From Rariglobus sp967755175 (GTDB lineage: Bacteria; Verrucomicrobiota; Verrucomicrobiia; Opitutales; Opitutaceae), in the NCBI GenBank assembly GCA_967755175.1, contig CBRAFO010000006.1:27088-91087 (forward strand): a stretch of DNA of 64,000 nt, in the 5' to 3' direction. Positions 51,473 through 60,793 of this stretch are shown here, in pieces. Below the pieces are notes generated by a model, which saw nothing but the letters and a program-made list of their open reading frames with translations, searched no databases and was not told where the DNA came from. Position 1 is the first letter of the stretch; each line of letters starts with the position of its first letter. A program made the position numbers and the translations under genes.

Positions 51473-52000
51473 ATGGCCACCCCACCCGCCACGCCCGCCA
51501 CCCTCGTTCCGCCCGGCCCGGCAACCGAACCCCCTGCGGATAAGCCCCACACGCTTACCCCTGCGGAGCTCGGCATGATCCAGAATTGGGTGCAGTTGGC
51601 CGACACCCTCGGCCTGCCCAAATCCCCCACGCAGATCTACGGCCTGATCTTCACGTCGAAAAAACCCATCAGCGCCCAAGACTGCGTCGACGAGCTCAAG
51701 ATCAGCCGCAGCTCCGCCGGACAAGGCCTCAAAACCCTCCGAGACATCGGCGCCATCCACCCCTCCTTCAAACTCGGCGCCCGTCGCGAGGCCTTCGTGA
51801 TCGAGTCCGACCTCGGCCTCGTGATGCAAGGCGTGATGAACGGCCGGGCCCTCCCCGCCTTCGACACCTTCTTCGCGCAACTCGACGCGCTCAAAAAGTC
51901 CCTCAACCCCGAGACGGACAGCTTTCTCATCGGCCGCATTCAAAAGCTCCACCGCTGGCGCACCAAACTGGACCACTTCAAACGGTGGCTCCTCCAATAA
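51473..52000 (+). CDS. GbsR/MarR-family transcriptional regulator
   Basis: 175 residues with a Pro-rich N-terminus (about 30 residues), then a winged helix-turn-helix: TPAELGMIQNWVQLADTLGLPKSPTQIYGLIF, SAQDCVDELKISRSSAGQGLKTLRDIGAI, and a wing with KLGARREAFVIE. This is the GbsR-type layout. A helical C-terminus (FFAQLDALKKSL, IGRIQKLHRWRTKLDHFKRWL) would dimerise. It is the first gene before the capsule export genes, 20 bases from kpsM, and probably controls them and itself through the nearby inverted repeat. Base composition is GC-rich, unlike the capsule genes that follow. Confidence 0.85.
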   Translation: MATPPATPATLVPPGPATEPPADKPHTLTPAELGMIQNWVQLADTLGLPKSPTQIYGLIFTSKKPISAQDCVDELKISRSSAGQGLKTLRDIGAIHPSFKLGARREAFVIESDLGLVMQGVMNGRALPAFDTFFAQLDALKKSLNPETDSFLIGRIQKLHRWRTKLDHFKRWLLQ

Positions 52001-52020
52001 ACACCACGCCGCCTACTATA

Positions 52021-52821
52021 ATGCCCGCCGTAGCCGCACAAACCCCGTGGGAGATCCAAAAGTCGGTGATCTTCGCGATCTTTATACGCGAACTCAACGC
52101 CCGCTTCGGCCGCTTCAGCCTCGGCATCGTCTGGGCCTTGCTGGAGCCAATCACCTATATAGTCATCTTCTCCTTCATCCGCGGCCGCTTCACCGGCGCC
52201 GACCTCTCCGGCATTCCGCCCATCCTGTTTTTCGCCTCCGGCGTGCTGATGTATAATATCTTCCGCAACGTCATCAGCACCTCCGTCAGCTCCGTCGAGG
52301 TCAATGAAGGCCTCTTTAACTACCAACGGGTTAAGCCAATCGACACTTTCATCGCCCGCGCCGCCGTCGAACTCGTCGGCATTCTCGGGGCCGCCGTCGT
52401 CCTGCTCGGCGGCCTCTATCTATTCGGCTTTGTATTCACCATATTCAGCTACCTCCAAATCATCGGAGTCCTGCTCTGCATGTTAATGCTCACCGGAGGC
52501 ATCGGCTTGGTCTGCAGCGTCCTCGCCCCTCTCTGGCAGGATTCCAAGAAACTCGTCCCCTTGGTTCTGCGAAAATTTTTCTATATATCCGGCGTCTTTT
52601 TCCCCGCCGACGCCATCCCGCGCAATCTTGAAGGCTTGGTCATGTGGAACCCCCTTCTTCACGCCATGGAACTCATGCGCGACGCCCTCTTTACCAACTA
52701 CACCTCACACGCCTGTAGCTGGAATTACCTCATCGCCTGCTCCGCCAGCTCTCTCGCCATAGGCTTGGTTATATACCGCCTGTTCCGCGTCACCGTGCTC
52801 ACGTCCGGCTATATTCGCTGA
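52021..52821 (+). CDS. kpsM: Capsule polysaccharide ABC transporter permease
   Basis: 266 residues from ATG at 52021; the longer upstream ORF overlaps the regulator. A KpsM/Wzm-type ABC-2 permease with six hydrophobic segments. Family features are TPWEIQKSVIFAIFIRELNARFGRFSLGIVWALLEPI at the N-terminus (in pieces: amphipathic helix, then RFG-LG-WALLEP), FFASGVLMYNIFR, and the YISGVFFPADAIP loop near the end. It moves the lipid-linked capsule chain across the inner membrane with KpsT. From this gene onward ATA codons and TATA words become frequent (CCTATATAG, TATAATATC, TATATATCC). Confidence 0.9.
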   Translation: MPAVAAQTPWEIQKSVIFAIFIRELNARFGRFSLGIVWALLEPITYIVIFSFIRGRFTGADLSGIPPILFFASGVLMYNIFRNVISTSVSSVEVNEGLFNYQRVKPIDTFIARAAVELVGILGAAVVLLGGLYLFGFVFTIFSYLQIIGVLLCMLMLTGGIGLVCSVLAPLWQDSKKLVPLVLRKFFYISGVFFPADAIPRNLEGLVMWNPLLHAMELMRDALFTNYTSHACSWNYLIACSASSLAIGLVIYRLFRVTVLTSGYIR

Positions 52822-52824
52822 GCT

Positions 52825-54246
52825 ATGCTTAAAATAGAAAATCTCACCAAGTCCTACCGCATAAAAGGCGGACGCCACTACGTCTTCGAAAACGTCAGCG
52901 CCACCTTTCCCGACGACGCCAATATAGGCATCATCGGCCCCAACGGCGCCGGTAAATCGACCTTCCTGCGCATCTTGGGCGGCATCGATTTTCCCGATAG
53001 CGGACGGATCGTCACCGACCGCAGCTTCTCCTGGCCCCTCGGCCTCAAAGGCGGCTTCGTCGGCCACATGAGCGGACGCGATAACTGCCGCATGGTCTGC
53101 AATCTCTACGGCCTCCCCGGCGACGAAATCAAACGAAAGCTCGAACAAGTAAAAGCCCTCTCCGGCATCGGCGATTACTTCGAGGAACCCGTTGACTATT
53201 ATTCATCCGGCATGGGCGGCCGCCTCGGTTTCGCCCTCAGCATGGCCTTCGATTTCGACTACTTCCTCATCGACGAAATCACCTCCGTGGGCGACGCCCA
53301 CTTCAAAGCCTTGGCCAAGCAGGCGTTCGCCGAAAAAACCAAGAAGTCCAAGATGATCATGGTGTCCCACAATATGGGAGACATCAAAAAGTTCTGCGAC
53401 ATCGCCGTCCTGGTCCAAGGTGGAAAAATCCAAGTATATAACGACATGGACGCCGCCATCCGCGCCTACCTTCCCCAGACCAAAGAAGCCACCGACGACC
53501 TAGCCGAAATCAACCGGCAAGCCAGTCTCGATGAGATTAATATAACCAGCGTTAAACTATCCGAAGGCCAGGAAGCAGCCGTCTCCGAAATCACCACACG
53601 ACTGAACGACATCGAGCAAATGCTGCGCGACCCGCGGCATTATATATCAGGCCATAACGATGAGTTCTATTTCCGACTGGGCTCCGCCTGTGAGGCCCTA
53701 GGCTGCGAGCGCACCGCCTTAGAATATTATAAAAAAGCGACGGAGCTGAACTCCCACCACCTGCGTGCCCAACAACGCCGCGCCGCCCTGGCGGCCACCC
53801 TCGGCCTTGCTGACGAAGTGTCCGAAGCAATCACCGCTGCGGAAGCCATTGACCCCCTCAATCTATTCACGCTCAAAGCGAAGCAGCAATATCTCCTCAA
53901 GCAGCGCAAGTTCCCCGAAGCGCTCGCCGTCTCCGACCAAGCGCTTCGCGTCGCTCCCCAGAACGCACAGCTTTGGACGCAACGCGGCGCGATTCTCCTC
54001 GCTATGGAAAACATGGGCGAAGCCCTCGCCGCCCAAATCAAAGCTGTTCGTTATGCACCGGACGACCATCGCGCTTATCAACAACTCGCGACCATTCTGG
54101 CCGCGGCCGGTGATATTAAAGCGTCCATGCTCGCTCGTCATAAAGCGCTAACCCTGGAGGAGCGTGTTAAAAAACAACCCAAGCGCCCTGAACTGGAGCC
54201 GGTGGTGAAATCCCTGCGTAAACTAGATACCTGCGTCCGCGTATGA
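52825..54246 (+). CDS. kpsT: Capsule ABC transporter ATPase with C-terminal TPR domain
   Basis: 473 residues, about twice the size of KpsT (about 220). The N-terminal 220 residues are a KpsT-type ATPase: Walker A GPNGAGKST (38-46), signature-like YYSSGMGGRLGFALSMAF, Walker B YFLIDEITSVGD, and switch His in MVSHNMGDI. A linker with a possible coiled coil (ISEITTRLNDIEQML-like) follows. From about 270 to 470 there are about five tetratricopeptide repeats (FYFRLGSACEALGCERTALEYYKKA, EALAVSDQALRVAPQN, in order). The TPR part probably docks other capsule proteins or reads chain status. It is 3 bases after kpsM and overlaps kpsE by 4 bases. Confidence 0.88.
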   Translation: MLKIENLTKSYRIKGGRHYVFENVSATFPDDANIGIIGPNGAGKSTFLRILGGIDFPDSGRIVTDRSFSWPLGLKGGFVGHMSGRDNCRMVCNLYGLPGDEIKRKLEQVKALSGIGDYFEEPVDYYSSGMGGRLGFALSMAFDFDYFLIDEITSVGDAHFKALAKQAFAEKTKKSKMIMVSHNMGDIKKFCDIAVLVQGGKIQVYNDMDAAIRAYLPQTKEATDDLAEINRQASLDEINITSVKLSEGQEAAVSEITTRLNDIEQMLRDPRHYISGHNDEFYFRLGSACEALGCERTALEYYKKATELNSHHLRAQQRRAALAATLGLADEVSEAITAAEAIDPLNLFTLKAKQQYLLKQRKFPEALAVSDQALRVAPQNAQLWTQRGAILLAMENMGEALAAQIKAVRYAPDDHRAYQQLATILAAAGDIKASMLARHKALTLEERVKKQPKRPELEPVVKSLRKLDTCVRV

Positions 54247-55388
54247 AGCCTGACCAAATCATCGTTCGCCCCATGACTACAGCCAGAAAACTGAAGCTGA
54301 CGCCGACCAATATCACGTTTGCTCGGTTCACCGGCGCCGCCGTCGTCATCACCCTGTTTTACCTGCTGGTCTGCGCACAGCCGATCTATAAAACGCAGAT
54401 CCAGCTCATCATTAAGGAAAACAAGGACCCAATGGAGGCCCTCGTAACCGGAATCCCCGCAGGCCTTTTCGGCAGCAGCGGCCACACCTCAGTCGAAGAC
54501 GCTTATGTCTTAACCGGTTACCTGCAAAGCAGCCAGTTTATCGAACTCGCCGAACAGCGGCTCGGACTAAAAGCACACTACTCTTCGCCCAGCTTCGACC
54601 CACTGCATTCCCTTAAGCGAAACCCACGAGCCGAGGACTTTTACGACTATATACGCAAGCAAATCGCCATCCAGATCGATCCCAATTCCAATATTGTCAG
54701 CATAGAGGTCTCCGCGTTCAGCCCTGAAAAAGCCCTGGCGCTGGCCAATCTCCTCGTCGAGGAAAGCGAAAAGGCAATCAACAACCTGAATACAAGAATG
54801 GCCACCTCGCAGACATCGCTCGCGCTCCAAGAACTCGCCCAAACCCAAGCGACGCTCTTGGAAAAACGGCAGCAACTGCTCAAATTTCAAACCGACAACT
54901 CCATCGTAAACCCCACGAGCGAAGTGCATAGCCGACTCACTAACGTCGCCGGCCTCGATGCCCACTTGATCGAAAAAGAGACCACCCTGCGCGCCAAACT
55001 GCAATATATGCAAGGCGACTCCTTCGAGGTTAAAAGCCTCCGGCAGGAGATACGCGCGCTCGACGAGCAGCGCCAAAGCGAAACCGGAAACCTGATAGCG
55101 TCCGGCGACAAAAGCATGGCGGCTATACTCATCAAATATGAAGACATAAAGATGCAGGCCGACTTCGCCCTCCAAGCCTACTCCTCCGCCTTCACCCTTG
55201 TAGAAACCGCCAAAGTCGAGGCCGACCGGCAGAAGAAATTTTTATTATTAATCGCCCCGGCCCACCTCCCCGAAAAGCCCGCGTTTCCGAGCCTCCCCTC
55301 CAATACGCTCACCGCCTTTGCCATCGCCTCCGTCGCTTTCGGTATCGTCCGGCTCACAGCCGCCACCATCCGCGATCACTCGATATAA
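54243..55388 (+). CDS. kpsE: Capsule export inner-membrane protein, KpsE/PCP family
   Basis: 381 residues. Membrane helix near residues 29-46 (GAAVVITLFYLLVC), a periplasmic domain with helical coiled coils (LALQELAQTQATLLEKRQQLLKFQ; SLRQEIRALDEQRQSETG), and a C-terminal helix (LTAFAIASVAFGIVRL), the two-helix layout of polysaccharide co-polymerase group 3. Other hints are PSLPSNTLTAFA before the last helix and the PAHLPEKPAFP segment. It bridges the ABC exporter and the outer-membrane channel. It starts within the last codons of kpsT. Confidence 0.86.
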   Translation: MKPDQIIVRPMTTARKLKLTPTNITFARFTGAAVVITLFYLLVCAQPIYKTQIQLIIKENKDPMEALVTGIPAGLFGSSGHTSVEDAYVLTGYLQSSQFIELAEQRLGLKAHYSSPSFDPLHSLKRNPRAEDFYDYIRKQIAIQIDPNSNIVSIEVSAFSPEKALALANLLVEESEKAINNLNTRMATSQTSLALQELAQTQATLLEKRQQLLKFQTDNSIVNPTSEVHSRLTNVAGLDAHLIEKETTLRAKLQYMQGDSFEVKSLRQEIRALDEQRQSETGNLIASGDKSMAAILIKYEDIKMQADFALQAYSSAFTLVETAKVEADRQKKFLLLIAPAHLPEKPAFPSLPSNTLTAFAIASVAFGIVRLTAATIRDHSI

Positions 55389-55406
55389 ATTCAATATAAT
55401 CATCCC

Positions 55407-57119
55407 ATGGCACGCATGTCTCCACGCTTTACCCTCGGCTGTATTGGCTTGCTGGTAGCACTCGCCGCCCACGCCCAGTCATTCGTCCAACAAGACACCC
55501 AGGTCGTCGATCAAGCCACCTCGCAGCCGCCCATGCTCCCGCAAACGCCGACCACCGCCGGCGCTTCCGTCGCGCCCGGGCCGACCCCGCAGACGCAGAA
55601 AAACAAGGGCTTCTGCTATACAGGTGACGGACTTCCGATCTTCGGCTCCCAACTGTTCCAAGGCGACTTCAAGAACCTTTCCTTCAATGGCTTCAATCCG
55701 GACTACCAAGTCGGCGTGGGCGACGTAATCCAAGTCATGTTTTGGGGCGCGCTAGAAAATAACCTCGAACTCACGGTGGACGCCCAAGGCAATATATTCC
55801 TGCCCAAGGTTGGCCCTGTCCCCGTCCTCGGGGTGCGCAATGCGGATCTAAACAAGCTGCTTAATGACCGGATTCGAAAAGTATACACCGAAAACGTGGA
55901 GGGTTATGCCAACCTGCGCTCCACCCAGACGGTCAAGGTTTTCACCAGTGGCTTCGTGAACAAACCCGGCCTTTATCAGGGCTGCGCATCCGACTCCGTG
56001 CTCTACTTCCTGGACCGCGCCGGCGGAATCGATCCCGAACGCGGTAGCTACTTAAACGTATCCATCCTCAGGCGCGGCCAATCCATCGCCGTGGTCAACC
56101 TCTATGACTTTCTCGAAAAGGGAACCCTGCCAATCACACAGTTTCGAGACGGTGATGTTATACTCGTCGGACCACGTAGCCATACGCTCGTTATACAAGG
56201 AGATGTCATCAACTCCGGCCGCTTCGAATTCACCGGCGAACAAGCGCCCCTCGGCCACCTCCTCTCGCTCGCCTCGCCCAAAGCAGAAAGCACCAATGTA
56301 AACATCCGTCGCTCCCGCGGTGGCTCCGCCCAAGCCATAGCGTTCCCACTGCAAGACGCGACCAACAACCAAGTCGAGCCGGGCGATATTGTCGAAGTCA
56401 CAAATCACAATGTGCCCAAGACCATTCTGGTATCGGTGGCGGGCGAATATGAAGGCAGCCAAAACCTGGTTTTGCCCTACGGAGCCGTGCTCGGACAGGC
56501 ACTCGATAAGATCACTCCCTCGCCCCGATCCAACATGGGCGCGCTTCAAGTATTCCGCCGGTCGGTCGCCAACCGCCAAAAGGTGCTGCTTCAGCAGTCT
56601 TTGGACAACCTGGAACGCAATGTATATAACGCGCAGTCCTCGTCGCTCGAAGAAGCTAAACTGCGCCAAGTCGAAGCCGAGATGATCCTCGCCTTTATCA
56701 AACGTGCGCGAACCGTGGAACCAAAAGGACAGGTCTTGCTGGAGAGCCCGGCCAAGGCCGACCAATTACAGCTGGAAGATGGTGACGTTTTATACATTCC
56801 CACCCAGAGTTCTCTCGTAAACGTGAACGGGGAAGTCCGCTTCCCCAATACACAAACCTATCGCCCACGGGATAGTGTCGGAGATTATATTGATCGCGCC
56901 GGAGGCTTCACTGCCAGCGCCGATATCAAGGAACTCATCGTGATTCGGACCAACGGCGCCATCGACACCGTCGGCAAAGGCCACGGAGCCAACCTGAAGC
57001 CGGGCGACGAAATCATCGTCCTTCCGAAGCCCGACAAGAAGGGCCTCCTGTTCGCAAAGGACATCAGCACGATCATCTACCAGATCGCGATAGCGACCCG
57101 CGTCGTGATCGGCCTTTAA
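55407..57119 (+). CDS. kpsD: Polysaccharide export outer-membrane channel, KpsD/Wza family
   Basis: 570 residues. Sec signal peptide (FTLGCIGLLVALAAHAQ) without a Cys at the cleavage site, so not a lipoprotein, like KpsD. A polysaccharide export (Poly_export) domain starts at DYQVGVGDVIQVMFWG and continues to VGPVPVLGV. Several SLBB-like beta-grasp domains follow (VFTSGFVNKPGLY, LVIQGDVINSGRFEF, VSVAGEYEGSQN, VNVNGEVRFPNTQTYRPRDSV). The protein should form the periplasmic and outer-membrane tube through which capsule leaves the cell. It follows kpsE by 18 bases. AT-rich codon use as in its neighbours. Confidence 0.9.
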   Translation: MARMSPRFTLGCIGLLVALAAHAQSFVQQDTQVVDQATSQPPMLPQTPTTAGASVAPGPTPQTQKNKGFCYTGDGLPIFGSQLFQGDFKNLSFNGFNPDYQVGVGDVIQVMFWGALENNLELTVDAQGNIFLPKVGPVPVLGVRNADLNKLLNDRIRKVYTENVEGYANLRSTQTVKVFTSGFVNKPGLYQGCASDSVLYFLDRAGGIDPERGSYLNVSILRRGQSIAVVNLYDFLEKGTLPITQFRDGDVILVGPRSHTLVIQGDVINSGRFEFTGEQAPLGHLLSLASPKAESTNVNIRRSRGGSAQAIAFPLQDATNNQVEPGDIVEVTNHNVPKTILVSVAGEYEGSQNLVLPYGAVLGQALDKITPSPRSNMGALQVFRRSVANRQKVLLQQSLDNLERNVYNAQSSSLEEAKLRQVEAEMILAFIKRARTVEPKGQVLLESPAKADQLQLEDGDVLYIPTQSSLVNVNGEVRFPNTQTYRPRDSVGDYIDRAGGFTASADIKELIVIRTNGAIDTVGKGHGANLKPGDEIIVLPKPDKKGLLFAKDISTIIYQIAIATRVVIGL

Positions 57120-57137
57120 CCACCGACATCACCCGCC

Positions 57138-60100
57138 ATGATCTCCATCGAAAAGGCGCTTTTTATCAATTTAACCAGCGGGCTTTCCCTAGGAGCCGCG
57201 TGGCGAGGTCAGGCAACCGACCCCATCGCCCCCAACGATGTGCCCGCGACACTTATATTAAACGGCCTCCACGTCGCAGAGTTGCGTCAACTCTGGGAAA
57301 AGCAGGCCGCGCCCGCTTGCGAGTGCATACAAGCACTGTCAGCCCAGGCCGATCGCCTACTCAATGAAGGCCCTTGGTCAGTCGTCGATAAAGCAGACCT
57401 CCCTCCGGGCTTCGATCCGCACAATTACCTAAGCCTGGCGAAGTATTGGCGGCCCAACCCCGACACGCCGGACGGACTTCCTTACATCAACTGCGATGGC
57501 GAACCAAATCCTGAATGTTATTCAGATCGTTATGATCTTATCCGCTTCGAGCGGTTTAGCGAAGCCACGCTCGCCCTGGCGCTTTCCGCATATTTGACCG
57601 GCAACCCGCAGCATCGCGACCGTGCCCTGCTCCTGCTAGACACTTGGTTTACCGCTCCCGCTACCCGACAGAACCCCGAGTTCCAATACAGCCAACAAAT
57701 ACCCGGCGACACCAAGCTTCGCTGGAGCGGAGTGATCGAGGCCCGACGATATATATATATTATCGAGGCCATCCGCCTACTTGAAGCCAGCGCCCCGCTG
57801 CCGGACACGCTGAAGAGCAGCCTTACATTCTGGTTCCGCACCTTTTTGGACTGGCTTCGCGATAGCGAGATCGGCGTGCGCGCGTCCGTCGCCGAAAACA
57901 ATATCGGCCTGTGGTATGACCTCCAATGCATGGTGTATGCGTGCTTTATAGGTGACGAGCCCCTCGCACAAAAGATTCTCATCACTCAGGCCGTTCAGCG
58001 TATATCAACGCAATGCTCCTCCGACGGCGCAATGGAGCACGAGTTGAAGCGCGCCAAACCCTATGAATATACTGCATTTGCACTCACCGCGCTAGCCGGC
58101 ATCGCCGCTATTGGAGATCGCCTCGGGCTTCCGATTTGGGAGATCGAAAACTCCGAGGGCCGCATACTCGAAACCGCTTGTGCGTGGTTTCAGTCCCTGC
58201 CCGCCGCTCAAGAACTTAAACTCGGCCTGCTGGCACCCGGCCCGCTCAACGCGGAACCAACCGCAACCACGATCTCCGACCTTACCCTGCAATTGGGGCT
58301 GCTTACTCGCGTGGCGGAAGCGCGCCGTCATCGAGTCCAAGAGCTTAAGCATCGGATCCATGAGCTCAGACACAAAAGCATGGAGGAGCGCCGCGAAGCA
58401 TCCGCCAAGATTTCCGAGTGCACCCAAACCATCGCCGATTTAAAAAATCAGCAGGCGCAAGAGCATGAGGCTGCCTGCGTAAAAGTAGCTCAATTAGCTA
58501 AACTCCAAGAAAATACTGAGTCGCTCGCCCGAGCACTAGTCGAACAAAAGGATCAGGCGAAGGCCCGCATCACCGACTTGGAGCAACGGGTTCGTAATCA
58601 TAAGGAGCGAATCCACGTGCTGGAGACGCGCGCCACCGAACGCGAAGCCCGGCTCCACCTAGTCCAGGCCAACCTTTGCCAAATCAAGGGCCGGCTTTCC
58701 TATCGCATGGCCAAGCCGCTGCGTATTGTCGACCGACTCTTCCCGTCCACAGCCACACCTCCTCCGCCGCGCGGGAAAGAGCAGCCCAAAGCCCCCCTAT
58801 CCTTACCCGAGGCGGAAACCACTCCCAGCGCCACTTCCCTCGATGAGCGCAACACCTTCGCTCTATATAGAGTCATCGGCAACGATCTCTATCCGCGCCA
58901 CGAAAAAGGCCAGAACCGGCGAAACCTGGAGTTCATTCTCAAAAACGAACCCCAACTTCCCGGATGCGAAAAACATTGGGTCATCAATCGCATTGTCGAT
59001 GCCGACGAACAGGCCGCGATCCTCGATCTCCTCAGAAAACATAAGCAGGAGTGGATATTAATCCCCTTCGATATGGATGAATATAAGGATGTGAATTGGG
59101 ACTACAGCAAATTGCCGCACCCGGATTACCTCGCCAGTAGGGAATTCAACGAGCTTCCGCTTCACGCCCAAGAACTATTCAGGATGTCCACCTACCGCCT
59201 GAAAAACAATTACGTGATGAACAATAATGGAGCCCGCAACACCGCCCTCGCCCATGGCCGCACCCAAGCGAGATGGGTGCTTCCATGGGACGGAAATTGT
59301 TTTATCACGGAGGACGCCTGGAAACAGATTCGCACTGCGGTTAAGCTGCACGCGAACTCAACGTATTTCACCGTTCCGATGGAGCGGGTTCAGGACAACC
59401 GCGCATTGCTAAAGAAGGGATACAAACCGGCCCCTACCGAGGAGCCGCAGATTATATTTAGATACGATTCCAGTGCTGTATTTAACGAAGCATTTGCCTA
59501 CGGCCGCCGCCCTAAAGTCGAGATGCTTTGGCACCTGAAAGTGCCCGGGCCTTGGGATAGCTGGACCGACCACGAGAGCGACCAACCACGCCGCCCCGCC
59601 GCTCTTGATGCAGGCGAGGTTCGTGCGGCGGGCTGGGTCGCGAGACTGTTTTCGGGCAACGCCAAGGCCGAAGGAACTTCCGGTAAAGCAGCCCACGTTC
59701 GCGCGAAAGCCCGAAATGAAGCGATCATCACCGCGCTGGAATGGATCGATGCTCGCGCAAAACACTACAGCCCGGCCGCGGCACACGTAAAATTCGCTGA
59801 ACCCGAGCTCGACTACTCCACCGATCCAATCATCCCCAAAATCTCGGATCGCATTGAAGAACTTCAGTCCGTCATCGACGGGCAACCCATCCTTCACCGC
59901 ACCCCGGTGGCCTTCGCGATTTCACTTAAGAGCAAATGCGTCTCCAAGAACTGGGCGGTCGTCGAACTGAACCTGGCCCGCACTCTGCGCTCGATTATAA
60001 ACAATACCCACCAGGAGTTTATTGTCGTCGTCGCGGGTCATGAACGGCCCGAGATAGCCGAATTAGATAATCCCAAGGTGAAGTGGATTTCCGTAAACGT

Positions 60101-60719
60101 CCCTATCCCGCAAAGCCCCCAACAGTATCCGGCCGACAAGATGCGCAAGCGGCGCGCCATCGGCGCCTACCTGCGGAAAACAGGCTTCTGCGGCTACTTC
60201 GCCCCGTGCGATGCGGACGACTGGATCAACCATCGCTATATCGAGTTTTTGCACAAAACGCCGGTTACTGACGGCATTATCTTTGACTCCGGGGTGATGG
60301 TAAATTGCCACACCAAGGAGGCATGGATTCGCGAAAACCGCTTCTATATCGGCTGCGGCACCTCGGCCGCCCTGTATTTAAAGCCGGAGGACTTCCTTAA
60401 GACGCCATCGGAGGAGCTGACCGGGAATCACGGCTTCAAGTGCGCCCTCGGCGGTCACGGACAAATGGAGGCCAGCCTGCGAGAGATTGGCCGCACGCCC
60501 ATTTATATTAAATTCCCCATGGTTACGTGGGTGCTCTGCAATGGAGAAAACGCCTCTTTGGAGATGGGAAAAAAGAGTATCACCATAGGCGCGCAGAATT
60601 ATAAAAACGTCAGCATGGGTTTCGACGCCGGGATCACCTCGTTTTTTAAGATTACCGAGCCATCCAGCGCCCTACCCTACAAAGCCCCGGAGCCACGCCC
60701 AATACAATTGGCCGCTTGA
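57138..60719 (+). CDS. Alginate-lyase-like / coiled-coil / glycosyltransferase fusion protein
   Basis: 1193 residues, no clear signal peptide. About 75-400 match an alginate lyase (PL5-like) alpha/alpha toroid: GPWSVVDKADLPPG, LSLAKYWRPNPDTPDGLPY, and YSQQIPG. The catalytic pair of that family, Asn-His, reads Asn-Asn-Ile (ENNIGLWYD, around residue 257), so the His is missing; Arg and Tyr in HELKRAKPYEYTAF are kept. About 400-545 are a charged coiled coil. About 570-830 (FALYRVIGNDLYPRHEKG, then RNTALAHGRTQARWVLPWDGN) look like a GT-A-type sugar transferase. About 905-1150 resemble a GT2 domain with AISLKSKCVSKNW, RAIGAYLRKTG and CDADDW. It is probably a capsule synthesis protein; the lyase part may bind rather than cut polymer. 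Confidence 0.75.
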   Translation: MISIEKALFINLTSGLSLGAAWRGQATDPIAPNDVPATLILNGLHVAELRQLWEKQAAPACECIQALSAQADRLLNEGPWSVVDKADLPPGFDPHNYLSLAKYWRPNPDTPDGLPYINCDGEPNPECYSDRYDLIRFERFSEATLALALSAYLTGNPQHRDRALLLLDTWFTAPATRQNPEFQYSQQIPGDTKLRWSGVIEARRYIYIIEAIRLLEASAPLPDTLKSSLTFWFRTFLDWLRDSEIGVRASVAENNIGLWYDLQCMVYACFIGDEPLAQKILITQAVQRISTQCSSDGAMEHELKRAKPYEYTAFALTALAGIAAIGDRLGLPIWEIENSEGRILETACAWFQSLPAAQELKLGLLAPGPLNAEPTATTISDLTLQLGLLTRVAEARRHRVQELKHRIHELRHKSMEERREASAKISECTQTIADLKNQQAQEHEAACVKVAQLAKLQENTESLARALVEQKDQAKARITDLEQRVRNHKERIHVLETRATEREARLHLVQANLCQIKGRLSYRMAKPLRIVDRLFPSTATPPPPRGKEQPKAPLSLPEAETTPSATSLDERNTFALYRVIGNDLYPRHEKGQNRRNLEFILKNEPQLPGCEKHWVINRIVDADEQAAILDLLRKHKQEWILIPFDMDEYKDVNWDYSKLPHPDYLASREFNELPLHAQELFRMSTYRLKNNYVMNNNGARNTALAHGRTQARWVLPWDGNCFITEDAWKQIRTAVKLHANSTYFTVPMERVQDNRALLKKGYKPAPTEEPQIIFRYDSSAVFNEAFAYGRRPKVEMLWHLKVPGPWDSWTDHESDQPRRPAALDAGEVRAAGWVARLFSGNAKAEGTSGKAAHVRAKARNEAIITALEWIDARAKHYSPAAAHVKFAEPELDYSTDPIIPKISDRIEELQSVIDGQPILHRTPVAFAISLKSKCVSKNWAVVELNLARTLRSIINNTHQEFIVVVAGHERPEIAELDNPKVKWISVNVPIPQSPQQYPADKMRKRRAIGAYLRKTGFCGYFAPCDADDWINHRYIEFLHKTPVTDGIIFDSGVMVNCHTKEAWIRENRFYIGCGTSAALYLKPEDFLKTPSEELTGNHGFKCALGGHGQMEASLREIGRTPIYIKFPMVTWVLCNGENASLEMGKKSITIGAQNYKNVSMGFDAGITSFFKITEPSSALPYKAPEPRPIQLAA
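57749..57760. repeat. (AT)6 tract in coding sequence
   Basis: Six AT dinucleotides inside the alginate-lyase-like domain, coding for Tyr-Ile-Tyr-Ile in RRYIYIIEA. A gain or loss of one unit would shift the frame. It is the most extreme example of the TATA-rich codon use in this locus. Confidence 0.85.
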
Positions 60720-60793
60720 TTCATCAGGGGCACCCCTACTCCTCAACCGCTGTCTATCCCGCACAGCCAGCCATCGCTTCGCCTCGCATATTT

